From Corynebacterium genitalium ATCC 33030 (GTDB lineage: Bacteria; Actinomycetota; Actinomycetes; Mycobacteriales; Mycobacteriaceae): a stretch of 64,000 nucleotides of DNA. The notes under the pieces were generated by a model. The model worked only from the letters and a program-made list of their open reading frames with translations. It did no database searches and was not told where the DNA came from. The DNA is taken from assembly GCF_000143825.1 (NCBI RefSeq), contig NZ_CM000961.1:930001-994000 (forward strand). The letters are read 5' to 3'. The translations under genes were made by a program, and so were the position numbers. Shown here one piece after another: positions 38,471-48,648 of this stretch (the stretch's first letter is position 1; every line of letters begins with the position of its first letter).

Positions 38471-39190
38471 ATGGCTGATACGCCTACCCCGCAGAACGTC
38501 AAGGTGCTCGTTGTCGACGACGAGCCGAACATCGTCGAGTTGCTCACCGTTTCCCTGAAGTTCCAGGGTTTTGAGGTCGAGTCGGCCGAGTCTGGCCAGC
38601 AGGCTCTCGAGATGGCGCGGGAGCTCAAGCCGGAGGCTTACATCCTCGACGTGATGATGCCGGGCATGGATGGTTTCGAGCTGTTGGGCAAGCTGCGTGC
38701 CGAGGGCCTCGATGCGCCTGTGCTGTTCCTCACCGCGAAGGACGCTGTCGAGGACCGCATCCACGGCCTGACCATCGGTGCGGATGACTATGTGACCAAG
38801 CCGTTCTCGCTGGAAGAAGTCATCACTCGCCTGCGCGTGATTTTGCGCCGCGGCAACGTGACCGAGACCGAGACCGGGGACTCCACGATCCGTTACGCCG
38901 ACTTGACGCTGAACGACGACACCCACGAAGTCACCAAGGCCGGCGAGATCGTGGAGCTGTCCCCCACGGAGTTCAACCTGCTGCGCTACCTCATGCTCAA
39001 CGCGGAAGTGGTGCTGTCGAAGGCGAAGATCCTGGACAACGTGTGGCACTACGACTTCGGCGGCGACGGCAACGTGGTGGAGTCCTACATTTCCTACCTG
39101 CGCCGCAAGGTTGATCAGGGCGAGCCGCAGCTGATCAACACGGTCCGTGGTGTGGGTTACGTGCTTCGCACGCCGCGCCAGCAGAGCTAG
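38471..39190 (+). CDS. phoR: OmpR-family response regulator, PhoR of corynebacteria (PhoP-like)
   Basis: A 239-residue regulator starting at ATG 38471 behind GAAAGAGAGG. The receiver domain has the acidic pair in VVDDEPN, phospho-acceptor Asp60 in ILDVMMPGMDG and the conserved Lys in DYVTKPFS. The C-terminal winged helix ends in NTVRGVGYVLRTP. Partner kinase and neighbourhood (thrE, otsA) fit C. glutamicum PhoR, which controls phosphate-starvation genes; note that gene naming is reversed relative to E. coli. MtrA is the alternative paralogue but the context is different. Confidence 0.8.
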   Translation: MADTPTPQNVKVLVVDDEPNIVELLTVSLKFQGFEVESAESGQQALEMARELKPEAYILDVMMPGMDGFELLGKLRAEGLDAPVLFLTAKDAVEDRIHGLTIGADDYVTKPFSLEEVITRLRVILRRGNVTETETGDSTIRYADLTLNDDTHEVTKAGEIVELSPTEFNLLRYLMLNAEVVLSKAKILDNVWHYDFGGDGNVVESYISYLRRKVDQGEPQLINTVRGVGYVLRTPRQQS

Positions 39191-39228
39191 CCGGCCGGGG
39201 TTAGCGGAAGGTCTCACAGGGTTAGTCG

Positions 39229-40668
39229 TTGGAGCGAAGCACCACTTTCACCCGGATCGCGACGGGCCGGGTCTCTCACCTGCGCCTGCGTACCCGCCTG
39301 CTGATCATTCTCATGGTGATCTCGGGTCTGGGTCTCGCTGGCATGTCAGTCGCAGTGTGGGGGTTGACCCGCAACCAGATCTACGAGCGTGTCGACACTG
39401 ACCTGTACCGCGGCCTCGACAGCTGGGGCCTAAGCCGCGGAATGGGCCCGGATGTGACCACCGCATCCAATCTGCCGACGGAGTTCATGCTGATCTATTT
39501 CAGCCCCGCCGGAGGGTACAGGATGATGAACACTTCCGACCGCATCCCTGACCTGCCCAATGTCGAGCGCGACCGGATGCCGCACACCGTGCGCGCTCTT
39601 CCTGTCGACCCGTCGGGCCCGCAGGAACCCAACCCGCCCATGTTCCGCATCATCGCGATCGAGGCGCCTGACGGGACGATCACCGCGGTAGCCAAACGCC
39701 TTGATGGGGAGAGGAGGATGTTGGAGGGGTTGGCGGTGATTTTGGCGTCGATAAGCGTCATTGTGCTGGCGATGATGGGTGCCGCAGGAACGATTTACGT
39801 GCGCCGCGCGCTGCTGCCGCTCAAAGAGCTGGAGAATACCGCGATCGCGATTGGCGACGGCGACATCAACCGCCGCGCACCCGCCTGGCCGCGCGACACT
39901 GAATACGGCCGGCTGAGCTTCGCAATGAACACCATGGTCAGCCAACTGCAGGAGACCCTCGACGAGTCGCGGCAGAAAGAGGAACAGATGCGCCGCTTCG
40001 TTGGCGACGCCTCCCACGAGCTGCGCACCCCACTGACCAGCGTGCGCGGTTACACCGAGCTGTACCGCGCCGGGGCGACCGATGACGCCGACATGGTCCT
40101 GTCCAAGATCGACGAAGAGTCCGGCCGCATGAAGCTGCTCGTCGAGGATTTGCTCGCGCTCACACGCGCGGAGGGGGCGCGGCTGAACATGCGCGACGTG
40201 GACATGCTCGAACTCGTCTGCTCCGTCGCGGACTCTGCGCGCGCGGCGTTCAGCGGCCGCAACCTGGCCGTGACGCACGAATCCAGCGACATTCCGCTCG
40301 TCTCAGGCGACCCAGACCGCTTGCACCAAGTGGTGCTCAACTTGATCAGCAACGCGTTCAAGCACGCGGGCGACGATGCCAACGTCACCGTGACGGTGCG
40401 CGACTACCTCGACCGTGTGTACGTCGACGTCGCTGACGATGGCATCGGCATGAGCAAAGAGGACGCCGCGCACATCTTCGAGCGCTTCTACCGCGCCGAC
40501 ACTTCCCGCAACCGCTCCAAGAGCGGCGGCGGGTCAGGGCTGGGGCTGGCGATCACCAAATCGATCGTTGAGCAGCACGGCGGCGCGATCAGTGTGGCTT
40601 CGGAGCAGGGCGTGGGCACGAAGTTCACGATCAGCCTGCCAAAGGCGGGCGCGCACACCGACGCCTAG
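39229..40668 (+). CDS. phoS: Sensor histidine kinase PhoS
   Basis: The frame opens at TTG 39229; no better start was found and the ribosome site is weak. The 479-residue kinase has a membrane helix near residues 20-44, an extracytoplasmic loop of about 120 residues, a second helix near 168-192 and a HAMP linker. The H-box is GDASHELRTPLTSVRGY, the N-box NLISNAFKHA, and the G-boxes DDGIGM and GSGLGLAI. It is the partner of the upstream regulator, 38 bp apart. Confidence 0.88.
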   Translation: MERSTTFTRIATGRVSHLRLRTRLLIILMVISGLGLAGMSVAVWGLTRNQIYERVDTDLYRGLDSWGLSRGMGPDVTTASNLPTEFMLIYFSPAGGYRMMNTSDRIPDLPNVERDRMPHTVRALPVDPSGPQEPNPPMFRIIAIEAPDGTITAVAKRLDGERRMLEGLAVILASISVIVLAMMGAAGTIYVRRALLPLKELENTAIAIGDGDINRRAPAWPRDTEYGRLSFAMNTMVSQLQETLDESRQKEEQMRRFVGDASHELRTPLTSVRGYTELYRAGATDDADMVLSKIDEESGRMKLLVEDLLALTRAEGARLNMRDVDMLELVCSVADSARAAFSGRNLAVTHESSDIPLVSGDPDRLHQVVLNLISNAFKHAGDDANVTVTVRDYLDRVYVDVADDGIGMSKEDAAHIFERFYRADTSRNRSKSGGGSGLGLAITKSIVEQHGGAISVASEQGVGTKFTISLPKAGAHTDA

Positions 40669-40674
40669 ACGGGT

Positions 40675-41100
40675 TTAGACGCGGCGGCCGTCCTCGCCTG
40701 TGCCCAGCTGCTCGCGGAGTTTCGCAGCGGCGTCGTCCATCTTCGCGTCGTCGGTCTCGTCGGCGCGCATGATGTTCTGCAGGCTGTAGCCGGACATGTC
40801 GTTGGCGGGGAAGACGTGAATGTGGGCGTGCGGGACCTCGAAACCGGCGATGAGGTAGCCGGCGCGTTCGGACCCGAACGCGTTGATCACGGCCTGGCCG
40901 ATTTCCTGGGCGATGTCGTTGGCGTGTGCCCACGTGTCACGGTCGAGGTCGGTCCACTTGTCCACTTCTTGCACCGGGACGATCAGCGTGTGGCCGTACG
41001 CGACCGGCTCGATGGTGAGGAAGGCGGCGACGTGGTCGTCGCGGTAGACAAAGCGGCCGGGCAGTTCTCCGTCGATGATCTTGGTAAACACTGTGCTCAT
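40675..41100 (-). CDS. HIT-family protein
   Basis: A 141-residue histidine-triad hydrolase or transferase. It starts [15 protein letters not shown] and carries the triad [10 protein letters not shown] near residue 97, as in HinT-type nucleoside phosphoramidases. It lies convergent to the kinase and divergent from purD across 31 bp. Its natural substrate is likely an adenosine phosphoramidate or AMP-lysine. Upstream in-frame codons to 41139 are ignored because the family N-terminus is at 41100. Confidence 0.9.
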   Translation of the reverse strand: MSTVFTKIIDGELPGRFVYRDDHVAAFLTIEPVAYGHTLIVPVQEVDKWTDLDRDTWAHANDIAQEIGQAVINAFGSERAGYLIAGFEVPHAHIHVFPANDMSGYSLQNIMRADETDDAKMDDAAAKLREQLGTGEDGRRV

Positions 41101-41131
41101 ACCCGCCCAGGGTAGCGATAGAATTGGGCGC

Positions 41132-42403
41132 ATGCGCATCCTTGTTATCGGCTCGGGCGGCCGCGAACACGCCCTTGTACATGCCCTGTCTGGCCACGAG
41201 GTTCATGTGGCGCCCGGCAACCCCGGCATGCAGGCGGAGAGACATGAGGTGCTTGTCGACGATCGCAGTGCCGTCGTCACGCTTGCCCGCGACATCGATG
41301 CTGACCTGGTGGTCATTGGCCCTGAGCAACCGCTCGTTGCCGGTGTCGCGGACGCGCTGCGGGAGGCTGGCATTCCTGTGTTCGGACCGTCGCAGGAGGC
41401 AGCGCGGCTGGAGGGGTCGAAGGTCTTCGCCAAGGAGGTCATGGCGACTGCAGGCGTGCGCACGGCGCGGTCGAAGCGCGTGACCGATCCGGACCAGGTG
41501 AAGGTCGAGCTGAAGAACTTCGGCCCCAACTTCGTGGTGAAGGATGACGGGCTCGCCGGCGGCAAGGGCGTCGTGGTCACTGATGATGTCCGCGAGGCTG
41601 TCGCGCACGCTAAGGCCGTTATCGCCGACGGTAACCCAGTGCTGCTGGAGACGTTCCTGTCTGGGCCGGAGGTGTCGCTGTTTTGCCTTGTCGACGGCGA
41701 AACTGTCGTCCCCTTGTTGCCCGCTCAGGACAACAAGCGTGCCTACGACAACGACGAAGGCCCCAACACTGGCGGCATGGGCGCGTACGCTCCGTTGCCG
41801 TGGCTGCCGGAGGACGGTGTGCAGCGCATCGTCACTGAGGTCGTCGAGCCGGTCGCGCGCGAGATGGTGCGCCGCGGCACCCCGTACTCGGGACTGCTGT
41901 ACGCCGGGTTGGCGTGGGGTGCCGACGGCCCGTCGGTGGTGGAGTTCAACGCGCGCTTCGGTGACCCGGAGACCCAGGCCGTGCTCGCCCTGCTGGACAC
42001 CCCGCTCGCGGACGTCCTGTACGCCACCGCCACCGGCACCCTCGCCGACCTTCCGCCGCTGAAGTGGAAGGACGGCTACGCCGCGACCGTCGTGCTGGCC
42101 GCGGAGGGCTACCCGGAGTCGCCGCGCAAGGGCGACCCGATCACCACATCCGACCCCACGCTTCTCGACGATCCTTCCCGCGTCCTCCACGCCGGCGTCG
42201 CCGCATCCGCTACCTCTACCGACGATGCTGCGGCGCGATACGTCTCTGCGGGCGGTCGCGTGCTCAACGTCGTCGGCACCGGCGCCACTCTTGCCGACGC
42301 CACCGCAGACGCCTACCGCACCATCGAGCAGATCGAGCTGCCCGGTTCCTTCTACCGGAAGGACATTGCCCGCAAGGCGGTCGACGGCGAGATCTCGGTC
42401 TAG
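41132..42403 (+). CDS. purD: Phosphoribosylamine-glycine ligase
   Basis: Second step of purine synthesis; an ATP-grasp enzyme. The ATG at 41132 gives 423 residues beginning [31 protein letters not shown] is the ATP-grasp loop, and [13 protein letters not shown] plus [11 protein letters not shown] are the signature blocks. It is followed 59 bp later by purB. Confidence 0.96.
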   Translation: MRILVIGSGGREHALVHALSGHEVHVAPGNPGMQAERHEVLVDDRSAVVTLARDIDADLVVIGPEQPLVAGVADALREAGIPVFGPSQEAARLEGSKVFAKEVMATAGVRTARSKRVTDPDQVKVELKNFGPNFVVKDDGLAGGKGVVVTDDVREAVAHAKAVIADGNPVLLETFLSGPEVSLFCLVDGETVVPLLPAQDNKRAYDNDEGPNTGGMGAYAPLPWLPEDGVQRIVTEVVEPVAREMVRRGTPYSGLLYAGLAWGADGPSVVEFNARFGDPETQAVLALLDTPLADVLYATATGTLADLPPLKWKDGYAATVVLAAEGYPESPRKGDPITTSDPTLLDDPSRVLHAGVAASATSTDDAAARYVSAGGRVLNVVGTGATLADATADAYRTIEQIELPGSFYRKDIARKAVDGEISV

Positions 42404-42462
42404 CTCTCCGCTTCGCCTGCTTTTGGCCGGTGGGGCGGCGGACCGGGTCTAAACTGGCAGGC

Positions 42463-43902
42463 GTGACTACCCCGAATAGCAAGCCGAAGAACGCTAACGT
42501 CCTGTCCAACCGATACGCTTCGCCGGAGATGGCGCAGCTGTGGAGCGCCGAGCACAAGATCGTCCTCGAGCGTCAGCTGTGGATCGCGGTCATGCGTGCC
42601 CAGCGCGACCTGGGTATCGATGTGCCGGAGGACGCCATCGCGGCGTACGAGGCTGTGGTGGACCGTGTCGATCTGGACTCCATTGCGGAGCGGGAGCGCG
42701 TGACGCGCCATGACGTCAAGGCACGCATCGAGGAGTTCAACGCTCTCGCTGGCCACGAGCACATCCACAAGGGCATGACCAGCCGTGACTTGACGGAAAA
42801 CGTTGAGCAGCTGCAGATCTACCGCTCGTTGGAGCTGGTGCGCGGCCGTGCGATCGCGGTGCTCAACGCGATCGGCAACCGGGCGGCGGAGTACCGCTCG
42901 CTTGTCATGGCGGGCCGGTCTCACAACGTCGCGGCGCAGGCAACGACGTTGGGCAAGCGTTTCGCTTCAGCTGCCGACGAGATCCTCGTCGCCCTAGACC
43001 GTATCGAGGACCTGTTGGGCCGATACCCGCTGCGCGGCATCAAGGGGCCGATGGGCACGGCGCAGGACATGCTCGATCTCGTCGGCGGGGATGAAGCGAA
43101 GCTCAACCAGCTCGAGGGCGCCGTCGCTGAGCATCTCGGTTTTGAGCGCGTCTTTGATTCTGTGGGCCAGATCTATCCGCGTTCGCTGGATTTCGACGCG
43201 GTATCTGCGCTGGTGCAGCTCGGCGCCGGCCCGTCCAGCCTGGCTACGACGATCCGTCTCATGGCCGGCAACGAGACGGTCACTGAGGGGTTCAAGGAGG
43301 GGCAGGTCGGTTCGTCGGCCATGCCACACAAGATGAACGCCCGTTCCTGCGAGCGCGTCGGAGGGTTCCAGGTAATTCTGCGTGGCTACCTCACCATGGT
43401 CGGTGATTTGGCGGGCCAGCAGTGGAACGAGGGCGATGTGTTCTGCTCGGTCGTGCGCCGCGTTGCGCTTCCGGACGCTTTCTTCGCCATCGACGGCATG
43501 ATGGAGACTTTCCTGACCGTCCTCGCGGAGTTCGGCGCTTTCCCGGCGATGATCACTCGCGAGCTTGACCGCTACTTGCCGTTCTTGGCCACGACGAGGA
43601 TTCTCATGGCGTCAGTACGCGCTGGCATCGGCCGCGAAACAGCGCACGAAGTGATCAAGGAGCACGCTGTCGCGATGGCGCTGGACATGCGTGAAAATGG
43701 TGCGGAGCAGAACCTCATTGAGAGGCTTGCTAGCGACGACCGTCTCCCCCTGACCCACCACGACCTCGAAGCAGCCCTGGCTGACCGCCACGCCTTCATC
43801 GGCGCAGCCGAGTCGCAAGTGGACAACGTGCTCGACCGCATCCAGGTCTGGGCACAGAAATACCCCGAGGCGGCGGGTTACGCCCCGGGGGACATTCTGT
43901 AG
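42463..43902 (+). CDS. purB: Adenylosuccinate lyase
   Basis: Cleaves SAICAR and adenylosuccinate. The GTG at 42463 gives 479 residues; the longer frame runs back into purD and is rejected. The fumarase-superfamily signature GSSAMPHKMNARSCERVG contains the flexible catalytic serine loop, and TSRDLTENV and GRSHNVAAQ supply further active-site residues. A strong hairpin terminator follows. Confidence 0.96.
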   Translation: MTTPNSKPKNANVLSNRYASPEMAQLWSAEHKIVLERQLWIAVMRAQRDLGIDVPEDAIAAYEAVVDRVDLDSIAERERVTRHDVKARIEEFNALAGHEHIHKGMTSRDLTENVEQLQIYRSLELVRGRAIAVLNAIGNRAAEYRSLVMAGRSHNVAAQATTLGKRFASAADEILVALDRIEDLLGRYPLRGIKGPMGTAQDMLDLVGGDEAKLNQLEGAVAEHLGFERVFDSVGQIYPRSLDFDAVSALVQLGAGPSSLATTIRLMAGNETVTEGFKEGQVGSSAMPHKMNARSCERVGGFQVILRGYLTMVGDLAGQQWNEGDVFCSVVRRVALPDAFFAIDGMMETFLTVLAEFGAFPAMITRELDRYLPFLATTRILMASVRAGIGRETAHEVIKEHAVAMALDMRENGAEQNLIERLASDDRLPLTHHDLEAALADRHAFIGAAESQVDNVLDRIQVWAQKYPEAAGYAPGDIL

Positions 43903-43923
43903 CAGCTGCGGGTGCTGCAATGA

Positions 43924-43949
43924 CCGGTGCTGCGTCGGCGCAGCACCGG
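43924..43949. terminator. Bidirectional terminator between purB and a lipoprotein gene
   Basis: CCGGTGCTGCG (43924-43934) pairs perfectly with CGCAGCACCGG (43939-43949) around TCGG, a UUCG-class tetraloop in shape. The genes converge here, so it can serve both. Confidence 0.75.
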
Positions 43950-43955
43950 CGGGAT

Positions 43956-44729
43956 TTACTCGAAGTAGACCTTGCCGTTGGGGAAGGTGGAGTCGGACTT
44001 GCCGAAGTTCATCTCAACGCCGGTGGCTTCGAGACCGGCGCCGCTGGACTCGGTGAAGGTGATGGTGGCACGCTTGTACTCCTTGCCTTCCTGCATGTCC
44101 TTGGTACTGGAGGGCATGCGGTCGGACTCGTGAATACCGCAGAGGGTCTCGTTGTCGCCGGAGATGTAGTTGGCTTGGCGGCCCTGCGGGCCGGTCGGGC
44201 TGAATCTCGGCGGGGTGAAGATCTCGGAGTCCTTGGCGGCGTCGCTCTCGCCGGCGCCGAGGTACTTGATGGTGGCGATGAAGCACTTGAAGCCGGTGTA
44301 GTCCTGGCCGGTCAGGCCGCCGCCGGCGTTGGTCTGGACCTCGTCGACGGTCATCTCCTTAGCGGGGTCGACGGTGACCTCGAAGAACAGCGGGGTCTCG
44401 GACTCGTAGCCGGGCAGGACGATGTCGACGGGCTCGCCCAGCTTGGCCTTGTCGCCGTCGTTGGCGGGGCTGAAGCCGGCGGGTGCGCCGGGGTATTCGG
44501 AGTTGGAGGATCCGGAGGTCCCCTCCGTGCTGGGCTCTTCGCTCTCAGCGGAGGCGGGGCCTTCTTCGGCACCTTCGTCGGTGGTGTTGTCTTCACCTTC
44601 GGTGGACTCCTCGTTGCCCGATGGGCCGAACGGAAGCTCCATCATGGAGCAGCCGCTCAGCGTCAGTGCGGAGGCAGTGAGGACGGACAGCAGTGCAGGG
44701 CGAACGGTTTTGTGTGTGATCTGGGTCAT
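43956..44729 (-). CDS. Putative lipoprotein
   Basis: The 257-residue product starts MTQITHKTVRPALLSVLTAS and has lipobox LSGC, followed by an acidic Ser/Glu-rich linker (EESTEGEDNTTDEGAEEGP) and a C-terminal beta-rich domain of about 170 residues with two cysteines (FKCFIA, TLCGIH). It should be anchored outside the membrane. It resembles DUF4352/Ig-like exported domains in layout only; I do not recognise the family. Confidence 0.75.
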   Translation of the reverse strand: MTQITHKTVRPALLSVLTASALTLSGCSMMELPFGPSGNEESTEGEDNTTDEGAEEGPASAESEEPSTEGTSGSSNSEYPGAPAGFSPANDGDKAKLGEPVDIVLPGYESETPLFFEVTVDPAKEMTVDEVQTNAGGGLTGQDYTGFKCFIATIKYLGAGESDAAKDSEIFTPPRFSPTGPQGRQANYISGDNETLCGIHESDRMPSSTKDMQEGKEYKRATITFTESSGAGLEATGVEMNFGKSDSTFPNGKVYFE

Positions 44730-44816
44730 GGCGGTAATTATAAACAGTTTTAGTTGCGTCGCTGACTAACTGAATTTTTCCCACTCATTTTAAATAGTGG
44801 AGGCTAAGTTTTTCCC

Positions 44817-44839
44817 GGGCGTGCACACGACGCACGCCC
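44817..44839 (+). promoter_or_regulatory. Hairpin in the purC leader region
   Basis: GGGCGTGC (44817-44824) and GCACGCCC (44832-44839) form a perfect 8-bp stem with a 7-base loop, 57 bases before the purC ATG. No T tract follows directly. It could be an operator palindrome or an RNA leader element. Confidence 0.4.
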
Positions 44840-44895
44840 TTCCATGAAGGCCGGTGGTGGGACGTGGGAAAGTGAACCGGCGTAGAGTCGCCAGC

Positions 44896-45768
44896 ATGCG
44901 TCCTGAGCTTTCTGACTACAAGCATTTGTCTGCCGGCAAGGTCCGCGAGATCTACGAGATCGACACGGACACCTTGCTGATGGTGGCCACTGACCGGATC
45001 TCAGCTTTCGATTATTCTCTCGACCCGGAGATTCCCGACAAGGGCAAAATCCTTACACTGACCAGTGCGTTCTTCTTTGACCTGCTCGCGGAGTTCCCGA
45101 ATCACCTCGCCGGCCCGTTGGATGACGGGAGGATTCCGGAGGATGTGCTGGGGGGTGCTTTCGTCGTGAAGCGATTGGACATGGTGCCGTTCGAATGCGT
45201 GGTGCGCGGGTACCTGACTGGCTCGGGCAAGAAGGAATATGACGCGACGGGCTCGGTGTGTGGCGTTGAGTTGCCCGACGGCTTGGTGGAGGCGTCGAAA
45301 TTGCCGGAGCCGATTTTCACGCCGGCGACGAAGGCGGAGCAGGGCGACCACGATGTCAACGTCAGCTACGACTACATGGCGCGGGAGATCGGCGAGGATT
45401 TGGCGTCGCGGCTGCGCGAGACAACGCTGGCGATTTACACGAAGGCGGCGCAGTACGCGGAGTCGCGCGGGATCATTCTCGCGGACACGAAGTTTGAGTT
45501 CGGGCTCGATGACAACGGCACGCTGGTGCTTGCCGACGAAGTTCTCACCCCGGACTCCTCCCGCTACTGGCCCGCGGATTCCTATAAGGAAGGGGAGGCG
45601 CAGCCGAGCTTCGACAAACAGTACGTGCGCAATTGGCTGAGCCAGAAGTCCGGCTGGGATGCGGATAGCGGCACACCGCCGCCGGAGCTGCCGGGCTCGG
45701 TGGTGGAGGCCACCCGCGAGCGCTACATCGAGGCCTACGAGCGTCTGAGCGGAAAGAAGTTCATCTAG
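44896..45768 (+). CDS. purC: SAICAR synthetase
   Basis: Adds aspartate to CAIR in purine synthesis. The ATG at 44896 gives 290 residues beginning [20 protein letters not shown]. The nucleotide loop [33 protein letters not shown] and [13 protein letters not shown] are family hallmarks of the longer, yeast-like type. The oligopeptidase gene begins at the base after its stop. Confidence 0.96.
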   Translation: MRPELSDYKHLSAGKVREIYEIDTDTLLMVATDRISAFDYSLDPEIPDKGKILTLTSAFFFDLLAEFPNHLAGPLDDGRIPEDVLGGAFVVKRLDMVPFECVVRGYLTGSGKKEYDATGSVCGVELPDGLVEASKLPEPIFTPATKAEQGDHDVNVSYDYMAREIGEDLASRLRETTLAIYTKAAQYAESRGIILADTKFEFGLDDNGTLVLADEVLTPDSSRYWPADSYKEGEAQPSFDKQYVRNWLSQKSGWDADSGTPPPELPGSVVEATRERYIEAYERLSGKKFI

Positions 45769-47949
45769 ATGCAGCAACCCAAAGCAGCGAAACACCCCGT
45801 CACCCGCAGTTTCCACGGTCGCGATTTCGTCGACGACTACGAATGGATGCGCGACAAGGACAATCCGGAGACCATCGCGTACCTGGAGGCGGAAAACGCG
45901 TACACGCAGGAGCAAACGGCGCACCTGACCGAGCTCACCGACGCGATTTACGGCGAGATCAAGTCGCGCGTCAAAGAGACCGACATGTCCGTGCCGCAGC
46001 GCCAGGGCGACTGGTGGTACTACGGCCGCACGGAGGAAGGTAAGGATTACGGCATCAGCTGCCGCGTGCGTGTCGACGATTCCACCGATCCCTGGACCGC
46101 CCCCACCCTTCCCGCTGACGGCTCCGGTCTGCCGGGCGAGCAGACCATCCTCGATGGCAACGCTCTCGCCGAGGGCCACGACTTTTTCTCCATGGGCGCC
46201 TCTAGTGTGACTACGTCGGGCCGCTACTTGGCGTACTCGGTGGACACGGCTGGTGACGAGCGCTTCGACCTGCGCATCAAAGACCTCGAGACGGGCGAAC
46301 TGCTCGGCGACGTCATTCCCGGCGTCTTCTACGGCGCGACGTGGGCGGGGGAGGACTACCTCTTCTACACGCGTGTCGACGACGCGTGGCGCCCCCACCA
46401 AATCTGGCGCCACCGTCGCGGCACGGACGCCGCCGACGACGTGCTGGTCTACCAAGAGGATGACGAGAAGTTCGGTGTCGCCATCACCGCCGACCGTTCC
46501 GAGCGCTACCTGTTCCTCATTGCTTCTTCAACACTGACGTCGGAGAACCGAGTGCTGCCGATGTCGGAGCCCGAGGGCGAGTTCGAGCTGCTGTGGCCGC
46601 GCGAGTCCGGCGTGGAGTATTTCGTCGACCTCGCCGTCCTCGCTGATACAGGTGATACAGGCAGTGAGCGCGAGCATTGGGTGATCACCCATAATGCGCA
46701 CGGCCCGAACTTCGCCGTCGGCACGTGCCCCGTCCCCGAGCAGGTGGATGCGGGGTTGCCGCCGATCCGCGAGCTCGACGAGCTCATCGCGCATGACGAC
46801 GAGCGCCGCATCGAAGGCACCGACATCTACCGCGACTTCATGTTTCTCGCGTATCGACGCGGCGGCATCGGCCGCCTCGCCGTCGCTGACCTCACCGGCG
46901 GTTTCGGAGAGTTCAAGGAGTTGGAGTTCTCCGAAGAGCTCTACACCGCTGGCCTGGGCGGCCACCCGGAATGGGACACCCCGGTTGTGCGCGTGACCTA
47001 CGGGTCCTACACGCAGCCGCCTCAGGTGTTGGACTACCGCGTTGCCACTGGCGAGTTCACATTGCTCAAGGAGCAGGAGGTCGAAGGCGGCTACGACCCG
47101 TCCGATTACATCGCCGAGCGGATGTGGGCCACGGCTAGCGACGGGACGAAGGTTCCGATGTCGGTGGTGAGGAGGCGGGATGTCGAAGTGGGCGTCGATA
47201 AGCACAAGCCGTGCTTGCTGTATGGATACGGCTCGTACGAAGCGTCGATGGACCCGGGCTTCTCCGTCGCTCGGTTGAGTCTGCTCGACCGCGGCATGGT
47301 GTGGGTGTGCGCCCACGTGCGCGGCGGCGGCGAAATGGGCCGGCTGTGGTACGACCACGGTAAAGGCCTGGAGAAAATGAACACCTTCACCGACTTCATC
47401 GCCTGCGCTGACGCCCTCGTGGACGCGGACGTGACCAGCTACGATCAACTCGTCGCAGAAGGCGGCTCCGCCGGCGGCATGCTCATGGGCGCGGTGGCGA
47501 ACCTTGCCCCGGAGAAGTTCGCCGGCATTCAGGCGATCGTGCCATTCGTCGACCCTCTCACCTCTATCCTCATGCCGGAGCTGCCGCTAACCGTGGGGGA
47601 ATGGGAAGAATGGGGCGACCCGTACCACGACCCGGAGGTCTACGACTACATGGCGCAGTATGCGCCATACGAGAACATCGAGGCCAAGGACTATCCGGAC
47701 ATCCTCGCGGTGACCAGTCTCAACGACACGCGCGTGCTGTTTGTGGAGCCGGCGAAATGGATCGCCAAACTGCGCGACACCGCCACGGGAGGGCAGTTCC
47801 TGCTGAAGACCGAAATGGCGGCCGGGCACGGCGGCGTATCGGGCCGGTACGCGCAGTGGAAGCAGACCGCATTCGAATACGCGTGGACACTGGCGACAGC
47901 CGGAGCAGTCGCGGTCGAGCCGGGCACGTCCGCAGGCGCTGTGGAATAA
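45769..47949 (+). CDS. ptrB: Oligopeptidase B-type prolyl oligopeptidase (S9 family)
   Basis: Serine peptidase that cleaves short peptides, usually after basic residues. The 726-residue protein has an N-terminal seven-bladed propeller (about 70-400) and a C-terminal alpha/beta hydrolase domain. The domain carries the nucleophile in EGGSAGGMLMGA, a likely catalytic Asp in LNDTRVLFVEP and His in MAAGHGGVSGRY. No signal peptide, so cytoplasmic. The ATG abuts the purC stop, indicating one transcript. Confidence 0.93.
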   Translation: MQQPKAAKHPVTRSFHGRDFVDDYEWMRDKDNPETIAYLEAENAYTQEQTAHLTELTDAIYGEIKSRVKETDMSVPQRQGDWWYYGRTEEGKDYGISCRVRVDDSTDPWTAPTLPADGSGLPGEQTILDGNALAEGHDFFSMGASSVTTSGRYLAYSVDTAGDERFDLRIKDLETGELLGDVIPGVFYGATWAGEDYLFYTRVDDAWRPHQIWRHRRGTDAADDVLVYQEDDEKFGVAITADRSERYLFLIASSTLTSENRVLPMSEPEGEFELLWPRESGVEYFVDLAVLADTGDTGSEREHWVITHNAHGPNFAVGTCPVPEQVDAGLPPIRELDELIAHDDERRIEGTDIYRDFMFLAYRRGGIGRLAVADLTGGFGEFKELEFSEELYTAGLGGHPEWDTPVVRVTYGSYTQPPQVLDYRVATGEFTLLKEQEVEGGYDPSDYIAERMWATASDGTKVPMSVVRRRDVEVGVDKHKPCLLYGYGSYEASMDPGFSVARLSLLDRGMVWVCAHVRGGGEMGRLWYDHGKGLEKMNTFTDFIACADALVDADVTSYDQLVAEGGSAGGMLMGAVANLAPEKFAGIQAIVPFVDPLTSILMPELPLTVGEWEEWGDPYHDPEVYDYMAQYAPYENIEAKDYPDILAVTSLNDTRVLFVEPAKWIAKLRDTATGGQFLLKTEMAAGHGGVSGRYAQWKQTAFEYAWTLATAGAVAVEPGTSAGAVE

Positions 47950-47958
47950 TTGGTGCCT

Positions 47959-48648
47959 ATGCCCGGCTACCTGCTTGTCTCTGTCTCGTCGATTTTTGAT
48001 GAGACGCGTAAAGACGTCCAGAAGCTCGTAGCCGACTTAGATGAACGCGAAATTCCAGTGTCGTTGCTGGTGGCGCCGCACATCGACAAGAAGTGGCACC
48101 TGGCGAAAGACAAGTCGACCCGCGGGTGGCTGCATGACCAAATGGAAACCGGGCGGGGCCTGATCCTCAACGGTTTCGACCAGCCCGTGCAGGGTCGCCG
48201 CGCCGAGTTCGCCGCGCTGGAGGAGCATGAAGCGCGCCTGCGTCTCAAAGGTGCGACGCGGCAAATGGCGAAGCTCGGTTTCGAGCTGGACACCTTCGCT
48301 CCGCCGCGCTGGCGGATGTCGGAAGGGACGCTCGTGGCGCTGCAGCACTTCGACTTCCGGCTCGCCGCGTCTGAGCGCGGCATTCACTTCTTGCGCAGCG
48401 GCGACATCGAGTACGCCCGCAACCTGTCGGTGGGTGAAGGTTACGGCGCAGCTGGCTGGTGGCGCCGCAACGTGATCAACGCGGCGGTCCGCAGCGCGAA
48501 ACGCGGCAACACGGTGCGCTTGTCGGTCTCGGGGCGCAACTTGGACTCCAAAAAGGTGCGCAACGACTTCGTCCAGGCTGCCGTCGAGGCTGCCGACGAA
48601 GGGTTGAAGCCGGTCAACTACCGGGACCTGAAGAAGCCTAAGCGCTAA
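47959..48648 (+). CDS. DUF2334 (polysaccharide deacetylase-like) protein
   Basis: The ATG at 47959 gives 229 residues starting MPGYLLVSVSSIFDETRKDV. The NodB-like barrel fold is suggested by ILNGFDQPVQGRRAEF and APPRWRMSEGTL, typical of DUF2334 proteins, which are likely metal-dependent deacetylases of unknown substrate. No secretion signal is evident. It follows ptrB with 9 bp between, and overlaps the end of convergent znuB by 11 bp. Confidence 0.82.
   Translation: MPGYLLVSVSSIFDETRKDVQKLVADLDEREIPVSLLVAPHIDKKWHLAKDKSTRGWLHDQMETGRGLILNGFDQPVQGRRAEFAALEEHEARLRLKGATRQMAKLGFELDTFAPPRWRMSEGTLVALQHFDFRLAASERGIHFLRSGDIEYARNLSVGEGYGAAGWWRRNVINAAVRSAKRGNTVRLSVSGRNLDSKKVRNDFVQAAVEAADEGLKPVNYRDLKKPKR

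Noticed and set aside
42064..42462. N-terminal extension of purB into purD
   Set aside because: Out-of-frame reading of purD; PurB homology begins at GTG 42463.
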